From positions 1 to 64,000 of the forward strand of contig JAAYPC010000120.1 in NCBI GenBank assembly GCA_012519985.1: 64,000 bases of DNA, written 5' to 3'. How positions within the stretch are numbered: the stretch's first letter is position 1; each line of letters begins with the position of its first letter. Under the pieces are notes generated by a model that saw only the letters and a program-made list of their open reading frames with translations, made no database searches and was not told where the DNA came from. Positions 1 to 8,235 of the stretch are shown here, piece after piece. This DNA comes from Fibrobacter sp. GTDB lineage: Bacteria > Fibrobacterota > Chitinivibrionia > Chitinivibrionales > Chitinispirillaceae. Both the position numbers and the translations under genes were made by a program.

Positions 1-17
1 CAGGGCGTTCTTTGCCT

Positions 18-43
18 ACTTTCTTTGGCCCTGGAAAGAAAGG
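18..43. repeat. Inverted repeat near left edge
   Basis: Eight-base arms CTTTCTTT (19-26) and AAAGAAAG (35-42) enclose a short G/C-rich loop. The repeat lies about 160 bp beyond the 3' end of the regulator gene at 204. It has no good T-run on the minus strand, so it may be an intergenic repeat rather than a terminator. Nothing else recognisable is seen in 1-203. Confidence 0.35.
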
Positions 44-203
44 GGGCCGTCGAAGACATCCGGAAAGACAATTAAAGAAACCAGTTTAATATTTTTAGTA
101 ATCATAGAGAAAAAGCGAGAATAAGAGCGCAGCATTGGAACAGAAAAATTTTGGGTTAATAAATTAACTTCGAACAACCAGAATTGAATTAGAGCTTTCC
201 GGT

Positions 204-1562
204 CTAAAGCTGAATCCCAAGTTCCTTAAGCTTTCTGGAGAGATTTGGTTGAGCCAGTCCGATAGAACGGGCGGTTGCTGTTATATTTCCGTTATGCTGC
301 TCCAATGCTTTTTTTAAGAACTGCTTCTCAAATTCGATTTTGGCCTGACGGAAATCGCAAACCGGCTTAATTAAGCTATCCATTGATCCAGCGGCTGTAA
401 CTCCGGCACTCTCTGTATGCTGCTCATCAATATCAGTCCAATCAATTTCGGTTGAATCAGTATATACAGCAACCCTGGTTATCAGATGTTTCAGCTCACG
501 GATATTTCCCGGATAGTGAAGCTCGCAGAGCCGTTTCTGTGCTGATTCGGTAAAATTTTTCTTAATTCCAAGTTCCTGGCAGACGTTTTTCAGAAAATGC
601 CTGGCAAGGGGGATAATATCCTCAACTCTACTGTCCAGCCCTGGAACATTGAGCACAAAGGCACTTATCCGATACCACAGATCATGACGAAACAGCCCCT
701 GAGCGACAAGTGATTCCAGATCCTTATGAGTTGCACAAATCAAACGGACATCCACCTTTGTGGCATTGGTGGCTCCCAGACGTAAAAGCTCCCCTGTTTC
801 AATAACCCTGAGAAGTTTGGCCTGAACCTGAAGATCCATGTCTGCAATTTCATCAAGAAAGAGAGTCCCTCCATTTGCCTGTTCCAGACAACCAAGTCTT
901 TTTTTATCTGCGCCAGTAAAAGCGCCCCGTTCATGTCCAAACAGTTCATCTTCAGCCAGAGTAACCGGTAACGATGCTGCATTTGTAGCTATGAAAGGTC
1001 CCTGGGCCCTGTTTCCTTCAAAGTGAATATGTCTTGCCAGAAGATCCTTTCCGGAGCCGGAAGGTCCGATAATTACTACAGGTTCTCTGACATTTGAAAG
1101 CCTTGAAGCCCGCTCATATAACAGTTTCATGCATCCAGAAACTATCAAGGGACGGTCTTTCTGCCTTTCAAGTAACTCTTTCTTTAAAACAACCCCCTCC
1201 AGTGCATTACGTATGCTTGTTCTTACCTGCAGCAGACGAAGTGGTTTCTCCAGAAAATCATGTGCTCCAATTTTAAAGGCCTCTTTAGCCAGACTTACTG
1301 TTCCATACCCTGTGATCATTACAACCGGAATGTGAGGCGTTCTGACCTTAACTTTACGAAGAACTTCAATGCCATTATCGGTTCCCAGCTTGATATCCAG
1401 AATCAACAGATCAATACCATCGTTGATTCTTTGAAGAACCTGCTCTTCATTTTCAGCAAGGCTGACTTCAAATCCATCTTCAGTCAATATCTCCTTAAGA
1501 GACTCTCTTATCTCATGTTCATCGTCAGCTATCAGGATTTTCATGTTTTCGAATTTTTCCAT
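204..1562 (-). CDS. Sigma-54-dependent NtrC-family response regulator
   Basis: Three-domain enhancer-binding activator of sigma-54 RNA polymerase. A receiver spans about residues 7-120, with the acidic pair D13/D14, phospho-acceptor D56, T84 and K106. The AAA+ domain has Walker A GPSGSGKD (166-173), the sigma-54 contact loop GAFTGA (213-218) and Walker B GGTLFLDEIA (231-240). A Fis-type helix-turn-helix closes the C-terminus. The length of 452 aa is normal for the family. It lies 2 bp behind the kinase gene, its presumed partner, as the last gene of a five-gene operon that itself starts at a sigma-54-type promoter. The start could be M1 or M7. The family call is firm; the regulon is inferred. 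Confidence 0.93.
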   Translation of the reverse strand: MEKFENMKILIADDEHEIRESLKEILTEDGFEVSLAENEEQVLQRINDGIDLLILDIKLGTDNGIEVLRKVKVRTPHIPVVMITGYGTVSLAKEAFKIGAHDFLEKPLRLLQVRTSIRNALEGVVLKKELLERQKDRPLIVSGCMKLLYERASRLSNVREPVVIIGPSGSGKDLLARHIHFEGNRAQGPFIATNAASLPVTLAEDELFGHERGAFTGADKKRLGCLEQANGGTLFLDEIADMDLQVQAKLLRVIETGELLRLGATNATKVDVRLICATHKDLESLVAQGLFRHDLWYRISAFVLNVPGLDSRVEDIIPLARHFLKNVCQELGIKKNFTESAQKRLCELHYPGNIRELKHLITRVAVYTDSTEIDWTDIDEQHTESAGVTAAGSMDSLIKPVCDFRQAKIEFEKQFLKKALEQHNGNITATARSIGLAQPNLSRKLKELGIQL

Positions 1563-1564
1563 TT

Positions 1565-2767
1565 TCAGCCATTTCCCACAAAATTTTGTTCCTCTGGAAT
1601 CTCATTTGCGACAACGAGGTTTGGATCGTAAAGCATTATTATGGTAACTCCATGTTTATCTTGATCGGTGCTACTTTGCAGCCGGATCGAAATACCCATA
1701 GATTGCAGCATTCTTTTTACCACCGGTAATCCCAGTCCTGTTCCCCCTTTTTTGGAGGTAAAATATGGGATCCATACCCTTTCACACACCTCCTCAGGTA
1801 TACCCGAACCATTATCAATGAAACTGATCTGAACCTTATCAGAAACTTTCTCTACTATGATGCGGATTTTGGATGCGCCAGCTTCCAGACTGTTTTTCCA
1901 CAGATTCAGAAACACTCTGTACAGAAGATGTGGATCGGCAGTTATCTTTGCATCGCCTTCAATGCTTAAGTCAACGGTTCCCAGTTCCCTGAACAGTGGC
2001 TTGCATATCTCCTTGACTGAAACTTCAACACACTGCGGCTCCGGTTCTCTTGCAAAGCTCCTGAAATTATCAACCAGCTTCTCCAGACTTATTACCTGAG
2101 TACCGATACGATTTACAAATCTACTGAGCTCACTATTTTCTATCCGACAACCATCATCAATTTTTTCCTGTATTCTGTCCAGAGATAGCTGAATTGGAGT
2201 CAATGGGTTTTTTATTTCATGTGCCATGACTCTTGCGATATCTCGCCAGGCCGTTTCCATACCCTGAGTGTGAGCCTGCTCCCTTAATTTTATCAACTCC
2301 TCCTGCATGATATCCATCGATTTTTCCAGTTTCCCCAAGGCTCCGGCGGATCCGCCCGGTATGGAGGCTTTTATCCCTTTTCCAATCTGCTCGGCTGCCA
2401 GAGCCAGCCTGCGTAAAGGTCTGGTCAGTCTGCGCAAAGCATAAAAAGCCAGGACCAGCAGAGTAACAAATAAAACGAAAGACAGGATTATCATTGCAAT
2501 GCATTGTTCTTCAATTATAATAGGAATGAGGACCTGCCATTGACGGTTTCTCTGAATCGCTGATCCGATAACCGCTTTTACAGAATCGTTTTCTGTAGAA
2601 AGAAATCTGCGAAGCAAACCTTCTAAATCGCTATCCACACTCTGCTGCAGAGTGCTTTGCAATTTACTTATATAGATACTTTGCAATGGGAAAGCAAAGG
2701 CTATAAGAACTACTGCGGCCAGCAGCAATATTCGCCACTCTATTTCAAGTTTCTTAAACAGATTCAT
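1565..2767 (-). CDS. NtrY-like membrane sensor histidine kinase
   Basis: Inner-membrane histidine kinase of the NtrY type, 400 aa from the chosen start. Two membrane segments (about 12-30 and 85-112) frame a small periplasmic region, followed by a HAMP-like linker. The phospho-acceptor motif is HEIKNPLTP with H183. The ATPase domain shows N292, DNGSGIP (318-324) and GGTGLGL (341-347). The start at 2767 was preferred over an upstream codon at 2872, because it lies 16 bp after the previous stop with a GGAAAAG-like ribosome site, whereas the longer form would overlap that gene by about 90 bp. It should phosphorylate the adjacent NtrC-type regulator; its signal is unknown. Confidence 0.9.
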   Translation of the reverse strand: MNLFKKLEIEWRILLLAAVVLIAFAFPLQSIYISKLQSTLQQSVDSDLEGLLRRFLSTENDSVKAVIGSAIQRNRQWQVLIPIIIEEQCIAMIILSFVLFVTLLVLAFYALRRLTRPLRRLALAAEQIGKGIKASIPGGSAGALGKLEKSMDIMQEELIKLREQAHTQGMETAWRDIARVMAHEIKNPLTPIQLSLDRIQEKIDDGCRIENSELSRFVNRIGTQVISLEKLVDNFRSFAREPEPQCVEVSVKEICKPLFRELGTVDLSIEGDAKITADPHLLYRVFLNLWKNSLEAGASKIRIIVEKVSDKVQISFIDNGSGIPEEVCERVWIPYFTSKKGGTGLGLPVVKRMLQSMGISIRLQSSTDQDKHGVTIIMLYDPNLVVANEIPEEQNFVGNG

Positions 2768-2783
2768 GAGGCTTTTCCGGAAA

Positions 2784-3326
2784 TCACTTCTTTGCACTCC
2801 TTCGCTGAGAATCCACTTTGAGTTTTTCTTTCGGTGCAAATTGATAAAATATCTTCTGCTGTCCCCAGACACGGCTCATGTCAACGACCCGGTTGAGCTC
2901 TTTTGCCATACCGGGGAGAATCGTAACTTCTACCCTGCAAAGATTTGCATCCTTTGAGACAGAAAACTTCCATTTACAAAAGTCTCTGAGCGCCAGATGC
3001 ACCATTTTATATTTTTCCGAAACATTGACTGAAGTGGCATTGGAGTCAAGGAAATTATAGGTAAAGTTCACCATATCGAAGAGAAGAGTGCGGGTAAACT
3101 GAAGGGAATCAGACTTGTCGGAAAAACAAAGGATATTGAATCCCAGAGGGATTCCTGCATCTACCAACTGTTCCAGTTGCCGGTTCCAGGCAATATCAAA
3201 TTTACACAGAAACTGGTAAGATTGTGTTTCGTCTTTAAGAAATTCAACACCAATTCTTGCCGTTCCGGTTTCCGGTGATAGCCAATGGCTGATAAAAAGG
3301 ATTAATCCCAATAATCCATCTCGCAT
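2784..3326 (-). CDS. DUF4390-like exported protein
   Basis: Protein of 180 aa with a hydrophobic N-terminal segment ending near SHWLSP, probably a signal peptide. The body is soluble, with alternating beta-rich segments (FDIAWNRQLEQLVDAGIPLGF) and a basic C-terminal tail. Size, this segment and its place immediately upstream of an NtrY-type kinase resemble DUF4390 proteins, which are known as companions of NtrY-like kinases. The molecular function of that family is not established. A role in envelope sensing with the kinase is inference. Confidence 0.65.
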   Translation of the reverse strand: MRDGLLGLILFISHWLSPETGTARIGVEFLKDETQSYQFLCKFDIAWNRQLEQLVDAGIPLGFNILCFSDKSDSLQFTRTLLFDMVNFTYNFLDSNATSVNVSEKYKMVHLALRDFCKWKFSVSKDANLCRVEVTILPGMAKELNRVVDMSRVWGQQKIFYQFAPKEKLKVDSQRRSAKK

Positions 3327-3343
3327 TACTCTGTATATCCTGT

Positions 3344-4261
3344 TTAACCCAGATTACCCAGGACCACTCTCAAACGTAATCCTGGATTAACAGTAACAAA
3401 ACTGTTGACAGATCCACCGAAGCCATTAACAGAAAGCAGGAAATGACTATTAAGATCCATACCAAGATGCCACCAGGACAATAAAGAAATGGTCATCCCG
3501 GCACGTAACTCCAAACCGACCTGTCGCGCTTTCGCTTCAGCTTCATTATCAAGATCCTCATTCCAGGCAACACCACCGAAAACATCTGCATCCTGATAAG
3601 ATTTGGTGACTTTCATCAAACCGCCACCAAATACCCCACCAGTTATGATATTTAATTTTTTATGAACAAAGACCTTCTCCACCATTAAACCACCAAACCC
3701 GGTGCGTATCTTCAGGGTCATAAGGGAGTCGGAGGGAGTGACATCGCTTCCAAAAAAGCACTCTCCGGTCCAACCCCCAAATCCAACCCTGACTCCATTA
3801 CCCACCCCACCATATAGCCACGCTCCATTGACCAGAAGAGGCGAATAACTATGATTTGTCAGGTCCTGAAAAACAAACTGTCTCAATTGAGAATCATGGC
3901 TGACCAGTTTATAAATCGGTTCTGTTCTAAGACCCAGAATCATTGGTTGAATGATGACTCCGCCCCCATATCCCTGCACTCTGGCTTTTGAGATACTGCG
4001 TTCTAATGCTGCCTGGAACCTTTTAAACTTATTGACAGTCAGCATAATTGCATCGATGGTATCGATCTGAGGGCTTTTTTCTTCACCGCTTAACTGACTT
4101 GTTGATTCATTCAGAACGGTTGAATCGTTTTTCTGCTCAGATAAGCCGGTATCGGTTTCCATGGTTATGCTGCTGTCAACCAGTGTATCTGTTTGCGCCG
4201 AAACATTTCCAGAGAAGCTGAAAATTAGTAAAACCTGAATAAATGCAAGGATTCTCATCAA
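3344..4261 (-). CDS. Secreted or outer-membrane protein, paralogue of the next gene
   Basis: Protein of 305 aa with a clear signal peptide (cleavage near NVSA-Q), then a Ser/Thr/Asp/Glu-rich linker and a glycine- and aromatic-rich domain of alternating strands. The C-terminus (FVTVNPGLRLRVVLG) closely matches that of the neighbouring 4283-5077 product (FCTVNPGVRLRVIFG), so the two are tandem paralogues. A small beta-barrel or surface protein is likely. No named family was recognised. It is the second gene of the sigma-54 operon, 17 bp before the DUF4390 gene. Confidence 0.75.
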   Translation of the reverse strand: MMRILAFIQVLLIFSFSGNVSAQTDTLVDSSITMETDTGLSEQKNDSTVLNESTSQLSGEEKSPQIDTIDAIMLTVNKFKRFQAALERSISKARVQGYGGGVIIQPMILGLRTEPIYKLVSHDSQLRQFVFQDLTNHSYSPLLVNGAWLYGGVGNGVRVGFGGWTGECFFGSDVTPSDSLMTLKIRTGFGGLMVEKVFVHKKLNIITGGVFGGGLMKVTKSYQDADVFGGVAWNEDLDNEAEAKARQVGLELRAGMTISLLSWWHLGMDLNSHFLLSVNGFGGSVNSFVTVNPGLRLRVVLGNLG

Positions 4262-4282
4262 TTGCTCCTAATAATATTCCTC

Positions 4283-5077
4283 TTACACAGATGTACCGAA
4301 AATAACTCTGAGCCTTACTCCCGGGTTTACTGTACAGAAATTTCCACTGCGGTTACCAAATCCGGATGAAGAATACTGGATCAGAGCAGAAAAGTCCATT
4401 CCCACATGCATCCAGTTAGTAAATGAATAGGTAGCCCCGCCATTAATTCTGAACGCCCAATAAGTAGCCAATGCAAGCTTCAGCCTATCCTCTTTATCCT
4501 TGCGTATAACATCCATCGGATAGTCATCATCGTCGTCGTCAAAATAATCATCATCGATGTCTCTGAAGACATTGTCAGCCTGCTTAAATTCAGCAAGTGC
4601 CATCAGAACCCCTCCACCGATCATACTTCCAACGTATACGTTTACATTGGGATTAAGCAGAAAGCTTTTTTCTACCATAAATCCTGCATGCGAGAATCCG
4701 ATGTGAAGCTCGATAACCGAATCCAGATATGCTTTCCCGTAAAGTTGAGCTGAAACACTGTCTGCAGGGCTCCTCCACTCACTACTGAACTCCGTTTTGT
4801 ATCCTCCCCATATACCCATACCAGCCCTGAATCCGTTGCGTTTCTGTCCTACATATCCGGCCGTGCCAAAGCTGACAAAAGTATTATTGTGCAGATCAAA
4901 CTTTCTTCCATCGAATTCTTTGACAATCTTTTTTATCGGATCAAGATCCAGATGAACTGCACCCAATTCGACATATCCTGAACCAGAGATACGTTCCGGA
5001 TCATCCACTTTTACATCAGCAAACAAGCTGAAAAGCAAACCGGCATTCAAGACAATTGATACGATTTTTTTATACAT
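4283..5077 (-). CDS. Secreted or outer-membrane protein, first gene of the sigma-54 operon
   Basis: Protein of 264 aa with a signal peptide cleaved near LFSLFA-D. The rest is rich in glycine, aromatic residues and predicted strands. It contains an acidic run of about ten Asp/Tyr/Phe residues near residue 180, a possible metal-binding or surface loop. It is homologous to the adjacent 305-aa protein in its last 100 or so residues. ATG 5077 was chosen over GTG 5083 because AGGAGG at 5085-5090 is 7 nt from the ATG but only 1 nt from the GTG. No function is known. Confidence 0.78.
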   Translation of the reverse strand: MYKKIVSIVLNAGLLFSLFADVKVDDPERISGSGYVELGAVHLDLDPIKKIVKEFDGRKFDLHNNTFVSFGTAGYVGQKRNGFRAGMGIWGGYKTEFSSEWRSPADSVSAQLYGKAYLDSVIELHIGFSHAGFMVEKSFLLNPNVNVYVGSMIGGGVLMALAEFKQADNVFRDIDDDYFDDDDDDYPMDVIRKDKEDRLKLALATYWAFRINGGATYSFTNWMHVGMDFSALIQYSSSGFGNRSGNFCTVNPGVRLRVIFGTSV

Positions 5078-5123
5078 CTGCACACCTCCTGATTATTGTT
5101 TGAAAAAATAATGCAGAGGAATA

Positions 5124-5139
5124 TGCAATTAACATGCCA
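5124..5139 (-). promoter_or_regulatory. Sigma-54 (-24/-12) promoter
   Basis: On the minus strand this reads TGGCATGTTAATTGCA, matching the consensus TGGCAYR-N4-TTGCW at every defined position, with the GG and GC at the required spacing. Transcription would start near 5113, about 35 nt before ATG 5077. The operon it serves ends with a sigma-54 activator gene, which supports the call. Confidence 0.82.
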
Positions 5140-5149
5140 CCTCGTTCAC

Positions 5150-5212
5150 TTCAGAATATCTCTGAATCAGCCATAAAAATGGCTTGTTTATCAGGGGTAT
5201 GCATTATGCATA
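5150..5212. promoter_or_regulatory. Candidate activator sites upstream of the sigma-54 promoter
   Basis: Three short dyads lie just upstream of the -24/-12 element: TTCAGA-N5-TCTGAA (5150-5166), AGCCAT-N4-ATGGCT (5169-5184) and the 15-bp palindrome TATGCAT-T-ATGCATA (5198-5212). The last is centred about 90 bp from the predicted start site, a usual distance for an NtrC-type upstream activating sequence. Which dyad is bound is not known. Confidence 0.5.
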
Positions 5213-5286
5213 TATCTGTTTGATATGCTTTAATATAATATTGATATGAATCAGGGTGATTAACAATTGTATGATAGATAAGAAGA

Positions 5287-5308
5287 CATGGAGGATTACT
5301 CCTCCATG
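5287..5308 (-). terminator. Terminator of the aldolase gene
   Basis: Perfect 9-bp stem CATGGAGGA / TCCTCCATG with a 4-nt loop, beginning 3 nt after the stop codon of the minus-strand aldolase gene. On that strand it is followed by a pyrimidine-rich stretch (TCTTCTTATC). Confidence 0.6.
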
Positions 5309-5311
5309 CAA

Positions 5312-6283
5312 TTAAGCCAGGTTTTTGACCGCACTGATATCGACTTCTGGAGTGGTAAGCATGTCATAGAACTTCACAAAATCATCTTTGTCAGGAGAAT
5401 CTCTGAAAGCGATTGCAGCTCTGGGATGTTCGTTAAGAACACCTGTAATCATATATGGAATAATGTACCCCCACTCAATTTTCTTGGAAAGAGGGAGATA
5501 ATGCTCCTGGATCAACTTGAGCACAGGACGTAAGTTATACTTTGGGTTTTGAAGAAAACTGAGAAGCAGCTCTATACAGCAGTTTCCAGGTCCTCTTCCA
5601 ATCCCATATACCGAGCCATCCACAAAATTAGCTCCGTCGATTATCGCCTGAACCGTATTGGCAAATGCCAGTTGACGATTATTGTGAGTGTGTATCCCTA
5701 TGATTTTTCCGGGAAGAGCATTTCTATACTTGTTAACCAGGTGGGTGACATCCTCACTATACATGGCACCAAAAGAATCCACCACATAAACTACAGGCAC
5801 TGAAGTCTTGCTCAAATCGTTTAGACCTTCATCGAGTTCTCTTTCAGTGTTGGTGGAAACGGCCATGATGTTAAGGGTGGTTTCATATCCTTTATCCATG
5901 ACCATATCACAAAGAGCAACTCCCTTTGTGATGTCCTTTACGTAACAGGCCACACGAATCATTTGGAAAGGGGATTCATTCTGAGGAGCAATATCTTTCT
6001 CCTGCACTCTTCCGATATCGACCATGCAGGAGAGTTTTGATCCTGATTCGATTCCATCAACGATCCTTCTTACATCTTCATCTTCGCAGAAACGCCATTT
6101 CCCATAAACAGAAGGGTCAAATTGTTCCTTTGAAGCCTTGTAGCCCAGTTCGATATAATCGACCCCGGCCAAACTCAGCGCTCTATATGTCTCTCTCACA
6201 AATTCATCAGAGAATTGCCATCGATTGATTAAACCGCCATCACGAATAGAACAGTCCAGTACTTTAATTTCAGGACGAAACAT
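5312..6283 (-). CDS. HMGL/DmpG-type (DRE-TIM) aldolase-family protein
   Basis: Protein of 323 aa with the DRE-TIM metallolyase pattern: LDCSIRDGG at 9-17 (the usual LRDG metal/base motif), VVDSFGAMY at 167-175, the metal ligands H198-x-H200 in GIHTHNN, and GIGRGPGN near 227-234. The family includes 4-hydroxy-2-oxovalerate aldolase, HMG-CoA lyase and the isopropylmalate/citramalate synthases. There is no C-terminal LeuA regulatory domain, so cleavage or condensation of a small keto-acid is likely but the substrate cannot be named. It stands alone, with its own terminator, downstream of citrate synthase on the same strand. Confidence 0.8.
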   Translation of the reverse strand: MFRPEIKVLDCSIRDGGLINRWQFSDEFVRETYRALSLAGVDYIELGYKASKEQFDPSVYGKWRFCEDEDVRRIVDGIESGSKLSCMVDIGRVQEKDIAPQNESPFQMIRVACYVKDITKGVALCDMVMDKGYETTLNIMAVSTNTERELDEGLNDLSKTSVPVVYVVDSFGAMYSEDVTHLVNKYRNALPGKIIGIHTHNNRQLAFANTVQAIIDGANFVDGSVYGIGRGPGNCCIELLLSFLQNPKYNLRPVLKLIQEHYLPLSKKIEWGYIIPYMITGVLNEHPRAAIAFRDSPDKDDFVKFYDMLTTPEVDISAVKNLA

Positions 6284-6383
6284 TTAACCTCCAAAAAATC
6301 GGGATTGATTTCAAATTAAAATAGATAAAAACAAAAGAATAGAGAATAATCAATGAAAAAGGAAAGGAGCCAGTCGGAGAACG

Positions 6384-6426
6384 AAAAAAAGGAGCCCACT
6401 GAAGCAGATAAGTTTGCAAAGCGGGC
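6384..6426 (-). terminator. Terminator of citrate synthase gene
   Basis: On the minus strand GCCCGCT (6420-6426) pairs with AGTGGGC (6394-6400), with one G-T wobble, and is followed within 3 nt by a run of seven T (6384-6390). The hairpin begins about 25 bp after the gltA stop. The loop of about 19 nt is long, but the T-run is convincing. Confidence 0.6.
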
Positions 6427-6450
6427 ATATTCAATCAGATACTCCAGAGG

Positions 6451-7725
6451 TTAACGATTCTCGATAGGTACAAATTCACGAATTTCAGGCCCTATATAAA
6501 TCTGGCGGGGTCTGAAAATTTTGGTTTCATTCTGACTAGTCTCTTTCCACTGCGCAATCCATCCCGGTAATCTCCCAATGGCAAACATCACTGTGAGCAT
6601 ATTCACCGGAACCCCCATTGCCCGATACAAAATGCCGGTATAAAAATCCACATTCGGGTAAAGCTTTTTTGAGATGAAAAAATCATCCTTGAGTGCAACT
6701 TCTTCCAGTTCTTTGGCAATATCCAGAAGTGGATCGTTAATTTTGAGTTCAGTCAATAATCGATCGCATAAACGCTTGGCAATCTTGGCCCTGGGATCAT
6801 AACTCTTATATACAGAATGACCAAAACCAAATAATCTGAACCGGTTATCCCTGCTCTTAGCCGATTCCACATATTTAGCGATGGAGCCTCCTTTTTGGTA
6901 GATATCCTGCAACATCTCTATAACCGCCTGATTTGCGCCTCCATGCAAAGAGCCCCACAGAGCACAGATGCCAGCAGAAATAGCAGCGTAAAGGTTGCCC
7001 CGGGCGCTGGCTACCAGACGAACAGCGGTAGTAGAGCAGTTCTGCTCGTGATCTGCATGCAAAATAAGAAGCTTATCAAAGGTATCTACCAACACCGGAT
7101 TTAAATCGTAAGGTTTTACCGGCGATGAAAACATCATGTTGAGAAAATTTGCGGCATAGCAAAGATCCGCTCTGGGGTAGATTACCGGTTGGCCACGGGA
7201 TTTTTTGTAGGAAAAAGCGGCAATAGTCCTGACCTTTGAGATCAATCTGGCTGCAGTTATGTCGAAATTGGGGTCCCCTTCCATTATATGAGGATAAAAA
7301 CTGAACAGAGAAGTAACCATTGCCGAGAGAATGGCCATAGGATGAGAATTAGGAGGGAAACCGGTAAAAAAATGCTGCATATCTTCATGGATAAGAGAAT
7401 GTTCATTAAGATAGGCCCTGAAGGTATCCACTTCGATTCTGGTAGGAAGTTTTCCATGTACCAGAAGATAAGCAACTTCTACAAATGTACAGTTTTCAAC
7501 CAGATCTTCAATATCATACCCTCTGTAACGGAGAATCCCTTTCTGACCATCAACATAGGTTATACTGCTTCTGCACACAGCCGTGTTAGCCATTCCATTG
7601 TCGTATGTTACTAATCCGGCTTTTTCCCTGAGTTTGGAGACATCTATTCCGATGTGCCCTTCAGTAGAAGTGACAACAGGCAAATCTGCAGTTTTCTCTC
7701 CATAAATAATTCTGGCAACCTCCAT
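6451..7725 (-). CDS. gltA: Citrate synthase (Si-type)
   Basis: Condenses oxaloacetate and acetyl-CoA to citrate at the entry of the TCA cycle. The 424-aa length is typical of the bacterial hexameric type. Catalytic landmarks are visible: HADHEQN (223-229), GSLHGGANQ with H261, FGFGHSVYKSYDPRA with H303 and R312, and D360 in PNVDFYTG. Residue 304 is Ser where the family usually has Arg (GHRVYK), an unusual change beside the catalytic His. A terminator follows and a long divergent upstream region separates it from the pyruvate kinase side. Identity is secure. Confidence 0.95.
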   Translation of the reverse strand: MEVARIIYGEKTADLPVVTSTEGHIGIDVSKLREKAGLVTYDNGMANTAVCRSSITYVDGQKGILRYRGYDIEDLVENCTFVEVAYLLVHGKLPTRIEVDTFRAYLNEHSLIHEDMQHFFTGFPPNSHPMAILSAMVTSLFSFYPHIMEGDPNFDITAARLISKVRTIAAFSYKKSRGQPVIYPRADLCYAANFLNMMFSSPVKPYDLNPVLVDTFDKLLILHADHEQNCSTTAVRLVASARGNLYAAISAGICALWGSLHGGANQAVIEMLQDIYQKGGSIAKYVESAKSRDNRFRLFGFGHSVYKSYDPRAKIAKRLCDRLLTELKINDPLLDIAKELEEVALKDDFFISKKLYPNVDFYTGILYRAMGVPVNMLTVMFAIGRLPGWIAQWKETSQNETKIFRPRQIYIGPEIREFVPIENR

Positions 7726-7896
7726 TACATCTCCTTCAGATTAAAACCTATTCGTGTATAAAAAAAGGGGGCTGATATTCCTGGAGTGGAACTATCGACC
7801 CCTGCTTTAAACAACAATAATTCAAACATCGTGGAATTTCTAAAAAGCTAAGATACTTCTTTTTGCTTTATTCACCTTTGATTAAAGTTGTATTAA

Positions 7897-7923
7897 GCCG
7901 GCAACTGCTATGGGCCGGCAGTT
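7897..7923. repeat. Two overlapping, mutually exclusive stem-loops
   Basis: GCCGGC (7897-7902) can pair with GCCGGC (7914-7919), and AACTGC (7903-7908) with GCAGTT (7918-7923). The second arms overlap, so only one stem can form. On the minus strand this is about 170 bp upstream of the gltA start and could lie in its leader if transcription starts far out. Confidence 0.3.
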
Positions 7924-8172
7924 AAAATAAGCAATGGAAAATTGGATCACAATATTTGGCAATAAAAATAAATTTTATTCATAAGTTAATTATCTGGTAA
8001 TGTAAAATCTCTTTCTGGATAAGTTCGCTTTTTCCCGGTTTTTATGGATCTGCTTCCAATTTTTCAAGGGAAGTACGATCTTAAACCGGTACAATTCTTG
8101 CTTTTTTATCGGCTTCCTTCTTTTTTCTCTAAGGGTGTATTCTTCTTTGGGTTAATTAATCAATACATATTA

Positions 8173-8178
8173 TATAAT
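8173..8178 (+). promoter_or_regulatory. Candidate -10 box for the 65-aa gene and pyk
   Basis: A perfect TATAAT about 58 bp before ATG 8236. No good -35 hexamer is present at standard spacing, so the assignment is tentative. Confidence 0.35.
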
Positions 8179-8235
8179 GTTACTGATTTCAGGGGAAAGT
8201 TTTGCAGAATAATCTCAACTTCAAAGGAGCAAATC

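Larger units (their letters stand above)
7726..8235. other. Divergent intergenic region between gltA and the 65-aa gene
   Basis: About 510 bp with no convincing gene. It holds the overlapping hairpin arms described separately (7897-7923) and a TATAAT at 8173-8178. AT-rich tracts fill the rest. A longer in-frame extension of the following ORF to 8044 lacks a ribosome site and reads as low-complexity Phe/Leu-rich sequence. Confidence 0.6.

Noticed and set aside
7726-8235. N-terminal extension of the 65-aa protein to 8044
   Set aside because: The extra 64 residues are low-complexity and lack a ribosome site, whereas AAAGGAG precedes ATG 8236.
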